Shown one piece after another: positions 1 through 6,447 of a stretch of DNA of 6,514 bases. The stretch comes from Alistipes sp. (lineage in GTDB: Bacteria; Bacteroidota; Bacteroidia; Bacteroidales; Rikenellaceae), in NCBI GenBank assembly GCA_017559685.1, contig JAFYQY010000118.1, positions 1-6,514 on the forward strand. The letters run 5' to 3'. The notes under the pieces were generated by a model. That model did no database searches and was not told the origin of the DNA. It saw nothing but the letters and a program-made list of their open reading frames with translations. Numbering within the stretch: position 1 is the first letter of the stretch; every line of letters begins with the position of its first letter. The translations under genes and the position numbers were made by a program.

Positions 1-619
1 ACTTAGCGCTTGGACAAACGTATGTGAAACCTGCAGCAAGAGTGAGGTATGCAGGAGCAAAGCCCATACTTGTGAGTTTGCCGTCGCCATTGTATCCGTT
101 AGCAAACTGCGAACGCAACGAAAGCGAACCTCCTACATTCCAATCTTTCGAGATTTTGTAGGCAGGAGCAGTCTGTACAAACCACTCATCCTGGCTCTTT
201 GTTACTGCGCTTCCGCCCTCGCTCTCAGGAAGGAAGTTGTAGGTATAACCGAGCTTGCCAGTAACCTTTGTGCCGATTGTAAACTTCTCCTTTGTGTAGT
301 TGTGGGTAAAGAGGATGTTACCAACGCCGGTCAACGAGTTGGTGTTACCGTTCACCTTACGCCAGTAGGTGTTGAAGTGAGCGAGCGAGCCGTTGAGGGT
401 TGCGTTGAACTCGATGGTGTTGCGCTCCTTGCGTACAGCAGCCTTCTCGGCCTTAATCTGAGCCTCGCTCTTGAAAGCGGGAGCCTCTTTCTCGGTCTTA
501 ATCTCGTTGGCAAATGTAACCTGCTCCTGTGGGGTAGCCGACTCAACTGTTGCCTGTGCGCTTGCTATACCTATGCAAGCGAATACCGATGCGGTAAAAA
601 GTGTAAAAAATCTCTTCAT
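1..619 (-). CDS. Secreted beta-barrel protein, probable DUF3078 family, 3' end outside window
   Basis: The gene reads leftward from an ATG at 619 and is still open at base 2, so only the first 206 codons are present. Residues 1-21 form a signal peptide: a KR start, a hydrophobic stretch, and an AxA site IASA before Q22. Residues 22-68 are a charged, Lys/Glu/Ala-rich linker. From about residue 69 the sequence becomes alternating, aromatic- and Gly/Asn-rich beta strands (NTIEFNATLNGSLAHFNTYW, later WNVGGSLSLRSQFANGY and APAYLTLAAGFTY). The order of a Trp/Asn-rich first strand, then a 'lsLrsQFanGY' motif, then 'aPAYLTLaaGf.Y' matches my memory of DUF3078, a Bacteroidetes outer-membrane family of unknown function. 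It most likely sits in the outer membrane as a barrel; no substrate can be assigned. The leader before the ATG is A/T-rich with no Shine-Dalgarno. It is transcribed divergently from fhs. Another outer-membrane barrel family is possible. Confidence 0.8.
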   Translation of the reverse strand, partial: MKRFFTLFTASVFACIGIASAQATVESATPQEQVTFANEIKTEKEAPAFKSEAQIKAEKAAVRKERNTIEFNATLNGSLAHFNTYWRKVNGNTNSLTGVGNILFTHNYTKEKFTIGTKVTGKLGYTYNFLPESEGGSAVTKSQDEWFVQTAPAYKISKDWNVGGSLSLRSQFANGYNGDGKLTSMGFAPAYLTLAAGFTYVCPSAK

Positions 620-658
620 AATGTTATTTTTTTATTGTTTGTAGTCGAATTGAACATA

Positions 659-666
659 CAAATATA
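659..666 (-). promoter_or_regulatory. Probable -7 box of the leftward DUF3078-like gene
   Basis: Read on the minus strand, 666 to 659 is TATATTTG, an exact match to the Bacteroidetes primary sigma factor -7 consensus TAnnTTTG. It lies 39 bp before the ATG at 619, giving an expected leader of about 30 nt. No convincing -33 TTTG is seen at the usual spacing, so the call rests on the -7 box and its position. Confidence 0.5.
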
Positions 667-678
667 GAATAAATTTCG

Positions 679-686
679 TATATTTG
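679..686 (+). promoter_or_regulatory. Probable -7 box of fhs
   Basis: TATATTTG matches TAnnTTTG exactly and lies 54 bp before the fhs ATG at 741, giving a leader of about 45-50 nt. The nearest TTG (650-652) is 26 nt upstream, longer than the usual spacing to a -33 element, so the -33 is weak or absent. The leader that follows is A/T-rich. An AGGA at about 716-719 is too far from the ATG to be a ribosome binding site. Confidence 0.5.
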
Positions 687-740
687 TAGAGTATTATGGC
701 AAAAAACGAAAAAATAGGATAAAACTAAATAATATAAACT

Positions 741-2411
741 ATGAAATCTGATATCGAAATTGCTCGTTCTGTCAAGTTGCAGGATATTCGAGAGATCGCT
801 GCTAAGGTGGGATTTCCCGAGGAAGAGGTGTTTAACTACGGTAAGCACATCGCAAAAATTCCGTACAAACTCATTGACGACAAGAAGGCTAAAAAGAGCC
901 ATCTTATCTTGGTAACCGCTATTACCGCAACCAAAGCGGGCGTAGGTAAGACAACCGTAAGTATCGGCTTGGGTATGGGACTCAACCGTATCGGCAAGCG
1001 TGCTATGATTGCATTGCGTGAGCCATCGTTGGGACCTTGCTTTGGTATGAAGGGTGGAGCAACAGGAGGTGGCTATACTCAGGTGTTGCCTTCGGAGGAT
1101 ATCAACCTCCACTTTACGGGCGACTTCCACGCCGTAACTTCGGCAAACAACCTTATCGCAGCGCTGCTCGACAACTATCTCTACCACAATCGCTCAAAGC
1201 AGGTGGGCTTGAAGAAGGTTATGTGGCGACGTGTGCTCGATATCAACGATCGTTCGTTGCGTAATATCGTATCGGGACTCGGTGGTTCGGTAAACGGTAT
1301 CCCAACCGAAACAGGCTTCGATATCACTCCTGCATCGGAGATTATGGCTATCTTGTGCCTTGCTCGCAATATCGACGACTTGTATGCTCGTATCGGCCGC
1401 ATCGTACTTGGTGTGCGCTACGACGATACTCCGTTCACAGTTGAGGATCTCGGCGTTACGGGCGCTATCGTGGCACTTTTGAAGGATGCTATTAACCCGA
1501 ACCTCGTGCAGACTACCGAGCATCACCCTGTGATTATCCACGGTGGACCATTTGCTAATATCGCACACGGCTGTAACTCTGTTATTGCAACCCGTATGGC
1601 GATGTCGTGGTCGGACTACACCGTTACTGAGGCTGGCTTTGGTGCAGACCTCGGTGCCGAGAAGTTCTTCGATATTAAGTGTCGTCAGGCGGGCTTGAAG
1701 CCAGACCTTACCGTATTGGTGGCTTCGACTCTCGCACTCAAGATGCACGGTGGTGTAGACGAGAAAGAGATTAAGTTGCCAAACGCCGAGGGCTTGAAGA
1801 AGGGTTTTGCTAACCTCGATCGCCACGTTGCCAATTTGCAGAAGTTCGGACAGACCGTTTTGGTATGTTTTAACCGCTTTGCAAGCGACACCGAGGAGGA
1901 GATTGCTATGGTTATGGAGCACTGCGCCGAGATGGGCGTTCGCTGCGTAATCAACAACGCATACGTTGAGGGTAGTGCAGGAGCTGTCGAGTTGGCAGAG
2001 GCTGCAGTCGATCTCATCGAGAATCAGCCATCGGCACCGCTCAACTACGCTTACGAGCTCGAGGATAGCATCAAGGAGAAGATCGAGAAGGTTGCCAAGA
2101 AGGTTTATGGCGCAGGCTCGGTTGAGCTTAGCCTCAAGGCGCAGAAGGAGATTGCTTTGCTCGAGAAGTGGGGTATGGGTAACCTCCCTGTCTGCATTGC
2201 AAAGACTCAGTACTCGTTCAGTGGCGATGCTAAGTTGTATGGTAGTATCGAGGGCTTCACTCTCAAGATTAAGGATATCGAACTCAACGCAGGTAGTGGC
2301 TTTGTTGTAGTTCTTGCTGGCGATATTATGCGTATGCCAGGTTTGAGCAAGACACCACAGGCGGTAAATATTCGCCTTGCAGAAGATGGTAACGTTGAAG
2401 GCCTAGTATAG
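741..2411 (+). CDS. fhs: Formate-tetrahydrofolate ligase
   Basis: Cytosolic enzyme that joins formate to tetrahydrofolate using ATP, giving 10-formyl-THF for one-carbon metabolism and purine synthesis. The 556-residue product is full length for the family (about 555-560). Visible motifs in order are the P-loop-like ATP site [11 protein letters not shown] (62-72), REPSLGP (93-99), the glycine-rich [15 protein letters not shown] (101-115), [10 protein letters not shown] (122-131), [11 protein letters not shown] (267-277), [13 protein letters not shown] (297-309), [10 protein letters not shown] (485-494) and the C-terminal [15 protein letters not shown] (530-544). The ATP motif differs from the clostridial TPTPAGEGKTT form, as I recall also for Bacteroides Fhs. 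The ATG at 741 gives the usual N-terminus (SDIEIARS). It stands alone behind its own divergent promoter. The next gene is 186 bp away with a large palindrome between, so it is probably monocistronic. Assignment is near certain. Confidence 0.97.
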   Translation: MKSDIEIARSVKLQDIREIAAKVGFPEEEVFNYGKHIAKIPYKLIDDKKAKKSHLILVTAITATKAGVGKTTVSIGLGMGLNRIGKRAMIALREPSLGPCFGMKGGATGGGYTQVLPSEDINLHFTGDFHAVTSANNLIAALLDNYLYHNRSKQVGLKKVMWRRVLDINDRSLRNIVSGLGGSVNGIPTETGFDITPASEIMAILCLARNIDDLYARIGRIVLGVRYDDTPFTVEDLGVTGAIVALLKDAINPNLVQTTEHHPVIIHGGPFANIAHGCNSVIATRMAMSWSDYTVTEAGFGADLGAEKFFDIKCRQAGLKPDLTVLVASTLALKMHGGVDEKEIKLPNAEGLKKGFANLDRHVANLQKFGQTVLVCFNRFASDTEEEIAMVMEHCAEMGVRCVINNAYVEGSAGAVELAEAAVDLIENQPSAPLNYAYELEDSIKEKIEKVAKKVYGAGSVELSLKAQKEIALLEKWGMGNLPVCIAKTQYSFSGDAKLYGSIEGFTLKIKDIELNAGSGFVVVLAGDIMRMPGLSKTPQAVNIRLAEDGNVEGLV

Positions 2412-2539
2412 CTAAAATCGTTCTGATTGGCTCTTTTTGCACGAATCGGCGGATGGCAAAATGCTCACATACGCCAAAGTATGCTCCGCTTTTGCTACCT
2501 TGCTTCGTACAAAAATAGCCTAATCATTTACGATTTTGG
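2412..2539. repeat. R1: 128-nt nested imperfect palindrome, copy 1 of a repeat family
   Basis: It begins at the base after the fhs stop. From outside in, these segments pair: 2412-2421 with 2530-2539 (CTAAAATCGT with ACGATTTTGG, one G-T wobble); TGATT 2424-2428 with AATCA 2522-2526; 2429-2445 with 2504-2520 (15 of 17 positions complementary); GCAAAA 2456-2461 with TTTTGC 2490-2495; and CATAC 2468-2472 with GTATG 2479-2483 around the loop gccaaa. The 28-nt core 2462-2489 and the tail CTAATCATTTACGATTTTG (2520-2538) recur after tnaA. As RNA it would fold into one long hairpin, so it may end or protect the fhs transcript. As DNA it looks like a non-autonomous MITE/REP-type element. No clear target-site duplication is seen. 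No protein of useful length is encoded on either strand. Confidence 0.75.
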
Positions 2540-2563
2540 TAAGCTGAAAAGCGAACGGCTAAT

Positions 2564-2588
2564 TTTTTAATTTTGCATTTTTAATTTT
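2564..2588 (+). repeat. 11-bp A/T direct repeat before nfo
   Basis: TTTTTAATTTT occurs at 2564-2574 and again at 2578-2588, a 14-bp period, within an almost pure A/T stretch just before the nfo start. The T-runs follow R1 and could help it work as a terminator. Low sequence complexity makes chance similarity possible. Confidence 0.5.
2568..2575 (+). promoter_or_regulatory. Possible -7 box for nfo
   Basis: TAATTTTG fits TAnnTTTG and sits 22 bp before the ATG at 2598, which would give a short leader of roughly 15 nt. The TTTG at 2535-2538 is 29 nt upstream, too far for a good -33. In such A/T-rich DNA a chance match is likely enough that this is tentative. Confidence 0.3.
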
Positions 2589-2597
2589 TAACTCTTG

Positions 2598-3443
2598 ATG
2601 AAATATTTTGGTGCACACGTAAGCGCATCGGGTGGTGTTGAGAATGCTCCGCACAATGCAAAAGCGATAGGAGCAACCGCCTTTGCGCTCTTTACCAAAA
2701 ATCAGCGTCAGTGGCTCGCTCCTGCTCTTACAGCAGAGCAGTGCGACCGCTTCAAGGCTGCGTGCGAGGAGTGCGGATATACGGCAAAGCAGATTCTTCC
2801 GCACGATTCATACCTCATTAACCTCGGACACCCCGAGCGTGAGGGGTTGGAGAAGTCTCGTGAGGCATTCTTTGGCGAGATGGCTCGTTGCGAGGCTCTC
2901 GGCTTGGATAGATTGAACTTCCACCCAGGAAGTCACCTCGGCAAGATTACCTCGTTGATATCGCTCGACCGCATCGCCGAGTCTATAAATATGGCTCTCG
3001 ACCGCACGTCGGGTGTAACGGCAGTTATCGAGAATACCGCAGGTCAAGGCTCAAACCTCGGCTTTGCGTGGGAGCATATCGCACACATCATCGACAAGGT
3101 CGAGGATAAGTCTCGTGTCGGCTTCTGCATCGACACCTGCCACACCTTCGCTGCGGGCTACGATCTCTCGAGCAAGGAGGCTTGCGAGAAGACCTTTGCG
3201 CAGGTGGATAATATCATCGGCTTGAAGTATCTGCGAGGTATGCACCTCAATGATGCGTTGAAGCCGCTCGGCTCGCACGTCGATCGCCACGCCTCATTGG
3301 GTGAGGGCTTTATCGGCTGGGACTGCTTCCGCTTTATTGCGCAGTCGTCTCTCTTCGAGGAGATGCCGCTCACGCTCGAGACTCCGAACGAGGAGATTTG
3401 GGCGCAGGAGATTGCCCAACTCAAACAGTTTGCAAATCTGTAA
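2598..3443 (+). CDS. nfo: Endonuclease IV (AP endonuclease, family 2)
   Basis: DNA repair enzyme that cuts 5' to abasic sites and clears damaged 3' ends; a zinc-dependent TIM barrel. The 281-residue product is full length (E. coli Nfo is 285) and closely resembles it from [13 protein letters not shown] through LFTKNQRQW. All nine metal ligands are present at the E. coli numbering: H69 (LPHDSY), H109 (NFHPGSH), E145 ([13 protein letters not shown]), D179 and H182 (CIDTCH), H216 (RGMHLND), D229 and H231 (VDRH), and E261 (LTLETP). A TTG at 2595 directly precedes the ATG in frame. I chose the ATG at 2598 because the family starts MKY. There is no Shine-Dalgarno. The stop is 19 bp before the LRR gene, suggesting co-transcription. 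Assignment is near certain. Confidence 0.97.
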   Translation: MKYFGAHVSASGGVENAPHNAKAIGATAFALFTKNQRQWLAPALTAEQCDRFKAACEECGYTAKQILPHDSYLINLGHPEREGLEKSREAFFGEMARCEALGLDRLNFHPGSHLGKITSLISLDRIAESINMALDRTSGVTAVIENTAGQGSNLGFAWEHIAHIIDKVEDKSRVGFCIDTCHTFAAGYDLSSKEACEKTFAQVDNIIGLKYLRGMHLNDALKPLGSHVDRHASLGEGFIGWDCFRFIAQSSLFEEMPLTLETPNEEIWAQEIAQLKQFANL

Positions 3444-3462
3444 TAGACAAATAGTTAAAAAT

Positions 3463-4884
3463 ATGACTGAAACCACAAACCCTAACTTTTTTCAGAAAAA
3501 TCTAAAGCTAATCGTATCACTCTCGGTTGCCTTTGTAGTAGTGCTTACAATGGTTATATATGGCTTTGTAATTAGCTCGAAGCACGAAGGGCTCTATGGC
3601 GAAAGCACCACATTCTTCGATAAGGTGAAGCGTGAATTCTGCTGGTTGACACCAAACTTTGAGGTGCCCGACCACGCAACCGAAATCGGCTGGAATGCCT
3701 TCTATGGCTGCTCGAGTTTGAAGAGCGTTGTTATCCCCGGCTCGGTAAAAACTATCGATGTCCAGGCATTCTGCGATTGCGAAAATCTCAAGAGTGTGAT
3801 TATCTTGGATGGTGTAACCGAAATTGGTACGCACGCATTCGCCTTTTGCGAAGGTGTCGAGCGTATGGTCATCCCTAAAAGCGTGAAGAAATTTGGCGAG
3901 TATCCATTTTTGGAGTGTGGAGGTAAATTGGAGGTAAATTGCGATATTCCAGATGGATTTGGCAAGGATAAGGTGTTCAGGGAGAGCTACTTCACCGAGG
4001 CTAAGATTGGCGAGGGCGTGAGGATTATCGGCTCGCAGGCATTTTACGATGCAAGCAAGTTGACAAAGGTTACTATCCCTAACAGCGTAAAGAAAATCCA
4101 TTCTCGTGCATTTGAGAAGTGTAAGAACCTTAAGACCATCACTATAGGTAGCGGTGTTGAGTTTATTGCCCCTGAGGCGTTTGCCAACTGTAAAGGTTTG
4201 CTCGAGGTGCACATCTCTGACCTTGCTGCGTGGTGTGGTATAGAGTTCCAGAACTGCACAGCCTCTCCTTTCAACCATCGAGCAAAGCTCTGTTTGAATG
4301 GCGCTCCCGTAACCGATTTGGTTATTCCTGACGGAGTGCATTACATCCGAGATAATGCATTCTACGGTTGCCAGAACCTCAATAGTGTAACCATTCCAAG
4401 TAGTGTCATTAGTATCGGTTGCTCATCATTCGAGAGGTGTAGCAATATAACCTCGCTTACGCTCAACGAGGGCTTGCAGCGAATTGGTCCGGCAGCCTTC
4501 AAGGAGTGCCGAGGACTTACAACCCTTAATATTCCTAATAGCGTATATTTGATTGGTTACGAGTCGTTTGCCAACTGTACAAGCCTTGCCGATGTGACTC
4601 TCTCGTCGTCGCTTCGTACAATCGGTAGCTGGGCATTCTCGCACTGCTGGGCATTGCCTACCATAACTATTCCGAGCAGCGTCAAGGAGATTGATCGAGA
4701 GGCGTTCTCTTCTTGCAGTCGTTTGACAAGTATCTATTTCAAGTCGTCGGTGCCTGCTAATATCGACCACGCATTTGAAAATCACGCTTCGGGGCTGAAG
4801 ATATATGTACCACGCAATGCGGTGCGTAGTTATAAGAATCACTACTTCTGGCGACATTATACAAGTTCGATAGTTGGCTATTAA
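3463..4884 (+). CDS. Membrane-anchored leucine-rich-repeat protein (LRR_5, BspA-like)
   Basis: The 473-residue product starts with a 12-15 residue polar tail, then one long hydrophobic segment (about 16-38, LIVSLSVAFVVVLTMVIYGF). The segment has no AxA-type cleavage site or lipobox, so an uncleaved inner-membrane anchor with the rest in the periplasm is likely. From about 72 to 435 there are some ten to twelve repeats of roughly 23 residues with the BspA/LRR_5 pattern I..xAFxxCxxLxxVxIPxSV. Residues 251-290 (ISDLAAWCGIEF to LVIPDGV) are the spacer module common in these proteins. The C-terminal IYVPRNAVRSYKNHY...SSIVGY is the usual cap. BspA-type repeats often bind proteins or host matrix; no ligand can be assigned. 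The frame is open back to 3301 inside nfo, but the ATG at 3463, 19 bp after the nfo stop, gives the sensible N-terminus. tnaA follows after 46 bp. Confidence 0.9.
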   Translation: MTETTNPNFFQKNLKLIVSLSVAFVVVLTMVIYGFVISSKHEGLYGESTTFFDKVKREFCWLTPNFEVPDHATEIGWNAFYGCSSLKSVVIPGSVKTIDVQAFCDCENLKSVIILDGVTEIGTHAFAFCEGVERMVIPKSVKKFGEYPFLECGGKLEVNCDIPDGFGKDKVFRESYFTEAKIGEGVRIIGSQAFYDASKLTKVTIPNSVKKIHSRAFEKCKNLKTITIGSGVEFIAPEAFANCKGLLEVHISDLAAWCGIEFQNCTASPFNHRAKLCLNGAPVTDLVIPDGVHYIRDNAFYGCQNLNSVTIPSSVISIGCSSFERCSNITSLTLNEGLQRIGPAAFKECRGLTTLNIPNSVYLIGYESFANCTSLADVTLSSSLRTIGSWAFSHCWALPTITIPSSVKEIDREAFSSCSRLTSIYFKSSVPANIDHAFENHASGLKIYVPRNAVRSYKNHYFWRHYTSSIVGY

Positions 4885-4909
4885 CAGACAAAAATAAAAC
4901 ATTTTATAA

Positions 4910-4925
4910 ACCTAAAAACCTAAAA
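4910..4925 (+). repeat. Tandem 8-bp repeat in the tnaA leader
   Basis: ACCTAAAA occurs twice head to tail (4910-4917 and 4918-4925), ending 5 bp before the tnaA ATG. The leader has no Shine-Dalgarno; the A-rich repeats occupy the ribosome-binding region. It may be chance in a 46-bp A-rich gap, or may affect translation. Confidence 0.5.
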
Positions 4926-4930
4926 CTAAT

Positions 4931-6307
4931 ATGGAATTACCTTTTGCAGAATCGTGGCGCATCAAGATGGTGGAGCCAATCAAGAAGAGCACTCGTGAGG
5001 AACGAGAGCAGTGGATGAAAGAGGCCGATTATAACCTCTTCCAACTCCGTTCGGAGCAGGTCTATATCGACTGCCTCACCGACTCGGGTACAGGTGCAAT
5101 GAGCGACCGCCAGTGGGCAGCCGTTATGATGGGCGACGAGAGCTACGCAGGCTCGGCTTCGTTCTTCCACCTCAAGGAGACAATCAATAAGATTACAGGC
5201 TTCGAGTATGTTATCCCTACTCACCAGGGTCGTGCTGCCGAGAACGTATTGTTCTCGCACCTCGTAAAGGCAGGCTCGATTGTTCCTGGCAACTCGCACT
5301 TCGATACCACTAAGGGACATATTGAGAGCCGCAAGGCTACAGCCCTCGACTGCACTATCGACGAGGCTAAGGATACTCAGCTCGAGATTCCTTTCAAGGG
5401 TAACGTAGACCCTAAGAAGTTGGAGAAGGCATTGGCTGAGCACCACGAGAATGTGCCTTTCATCATCGTAACCATCACCAACAACACTGCAGGTGGTCAG
5501 CCTGTTTCGATGCAGAACCTGCGTGAGGTGCGTGCTATTGCCGACAAGTATGGCAAGCGTGTAGTGCTCGACTCGGCTCGTTTTGCTGAGAATGCCTACT
5601 TCATCAAGACACGTGAGGAGGGCTATGCCGATAAGACAATCAAGGAGATCGCTCTCGAGATGTTCTCATTGGCAGACGGTATGACAATGTCGGCAAAGAA
5701 GGACGGTATCGTAAATATGGGTGGCTTTATAGCTACTCGCCACGAGGATTGGTACGAGGGTGCAAAGCGCTTCTGTATCCCATTCGAGGGTTACCTCACA
5801 TACGGTGGTATGAATGGTCGTGATATGGAGGCTCTCGCTGTAGGTCTCGACGAGAATACCGAGTTCGACAACCTCGAGACTCGTATTCATCAGGTAGAGT
5901 TCCTTGCTGGCCTTCTCGACGAGTATGGCATCCCTTATCAGCGCCCTGTGGGTGGTCACGCCATCTTCGTAGATGCCGACAAGGTGCTCACTAAGGTGCC
6001 AAAGGAGGAGTTCCCAGCGCAGACTCTCGCTATCGAGCTCTACCTCGAGGCAGGTGTTCGTGGTTGCGAGATTGGTTATATCCTTGCTGACCGTGATCCT
6101 GTAACTCGTGAGAACCGTTTCGGCGGTCTTGATCTTCTCCGTCTTTGCATCGCACGTCGTGTCTATACCGACAACCATATGCGCGTAATCGCTGCTGCGT
6201 TGAAGAATGTATTTGACCGTCGCGACGAGATTACTCGTGGTGTGGAGATTGTTTGGGAGACTGAGTTGATGCGTCACTTCACAGTTAAGCTTAAAAAATT
6301 ATTTTAA
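4931..6307 (+). CDS. tnaA: Tryptophanase (L-tryptophan indole-lyase)
   Basis: Cytosolic PLP enzyme that converts L-tryptophan to indole, pyruvate and ammonia. The 458 residues cover the whole family length (about 455-471). PLP-site features are THQGRAAEN with R101, Y72 in DESYAGS, D214-R217 (LDSARFAENAYF), the Schiff-base lysine K257 in MSAKKD, and R404 (LLRLCIARRVYT) for the substrate carboxylate. Two positions separate it from tyrosine phenol-lyase: Ile381 (GCEIG) where TPL has the phenol-binding Arg381, and His449 in RHFTVKL, as in E. coli TnaA His463, where TPL has Phe. Both favour tryptophanase. The 46-bp gap leaves no room for a TnaC-type leader peptide and shows no TAnnTTTG box, so transcription may come from the nfo-LRR side or from inside the LRR gene. 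No tnaB permease is in the window. IARR replaces the usual IPRR/IPRA (Pro to Ala at 408). Palindrome R2 overlaps the stop codon. Confidence 0.95.
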   Translation: MELPFAESWRIKMVEPIKKSTREEREQWMKEADYNLFQLRSEQVYIDCLTDSGTGAMSDRQWAAVMMGDESYAGSASFFHLKETINKITGFEYVIPTHQGRAAENVLFSHLVKAGSIVPGNSHFDTTKGHIESRKATALDCTIDEAKDTQLEIPFKGNVDPKKLEKALAEHHENVPFIIVTITNNTAGGQPVSMQNLREVRAIADKYGKRVVLDSARFAENAYFIKTREEGYADKTIKEIALEMFSLADGMTMSAKKDGIVNMGGFIATRHEDWYEGAKRFCIPFEGYLTYGGMNGRDMEALAVGLDENTEFDNLETRIHQVEFLAGLLDEYGIPYQRPVGGHAIFVDADKVLTKVPKEEFPAQTLAIELYLEAGVRGCEIGYILADRDPVTRENRFGGLDLLRLCIARRVYTDNHMRVIAAALKNVFDRRDEITRGVEIVWETELMRHFTVKLKKLF

Positions 6308-6447
6308 GGGGCATTTGCTTCGTTAAACTTCGGTAGCCGAGTTGCTCACATACGCCATAGTATGCTGCGCACTCGGCTCCGTGTTTGCCTTGCAACTACC
6401 TCCTTAAAATGAATTTTTGGGTGGAGGGCTAATCATTTACGATTTTG
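6302..6447. repeat. R2: hairpin plus shared tail, copy 2 of the repeat family
   Basis: The hairpin covers 6302-6409. TTTTAAGG (6302-6309, overlapping the tnaA stop) pairs exactly with CCTTAAAA (6402-6409). Inside it TTGC 6315-6318 pairs with GCAA 6392-6395, AAAC 6325-6328 with GTTT 6383-6386, GCCGAGT 6336-6342 with ACTCGGC 6371-6377, and CATAC 6349-6353 with GTATG 6360-6364. The 28-nt core 6343-6370 differs from R1 at two positions. CCTTGC (6388-6393) and the 19-nt tail CTAATCATTTACGATTTTG (6429-6447) are also shared with R1, though here the tail lies outside the hairpin and has no left partner. A T5 run (6414-6418) follows the outer stem, so it could terminate the tnaA transcript. Confidence 0.75.

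Larger units (their letters stand above)
657..688. repeat. Perfect 10-bp inverted repeat spanning both divergent -7 boxes
   Basis: The left arm TACAAATATA (657-666) is the exact reverse complement of the right arm TATATTTGTA (679-688), with a 12-nt spacer. Each arm contains the -7 box of one of the two divergent genes, so part of the symmetry follows from two head-to-head -7 boxes with the same variable bases. The extra matched bases beyond the boxes (TA/TA) leave room for a dimeric regulator site, which is unproven. Confidence 0.6.

Noticed and set aside
302..667. Plus-strand frame of 121 codons over the leftward DUF3078-like gene
   Set aside because: The minus strand here has a signal peptide, a barrel-like sequence and a promoter box. 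The plus-strand translation resembles nothing known to me.
1194..1922. Open frame of 242 codons on the minus strand inside fhs
   Set aside because: It lies wholly antisense to a near-certain fhs and its translation has no recognisable domain. It is a by-product of codon bias on the sense strand.
2511..2533. Short minus-strand frame starting ATGATTAGG within R1
   Set aside because: It stops after about ten codons, and the matching frame in R2 diverges at once, so it is not a conserved peptide.
3301..3462. N-terminal extension of the LRR protein overlapping nfo
   Set aside because: These 54 codons are an Arg/Ser-rich shadow of nfo. The ATG at 3463 gives a normal tail plus membrane segment.
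3517..4341. Open frame of 274 codons on the minus strand inside the LRR gene
   Set aside because: The translation mirrors the LRR repeat rhythm, has no family resemblance, and the sense strand encodes a clear repeat protein.
5666..6277. Open frame of 203 codons on the minus strand inside tnaA
   Set aside because: Antisense to a conserved full-length enzyme, with no recognisable motif.
4931..6307. Tyrosine phenol-lyase instead of tryptophanase
   Set aside because: Ile381 replaces the TPL Arg381 and His449 replaces the TPL Phe near the C-terminus; both are tryptophanase-type.
2412..6447. R1 and R2 as a CRISPR array
   Set aside because: There are only two copies nearly 4 kb apart, each a long palindrome, with no spacer periodicity and no cas gene.
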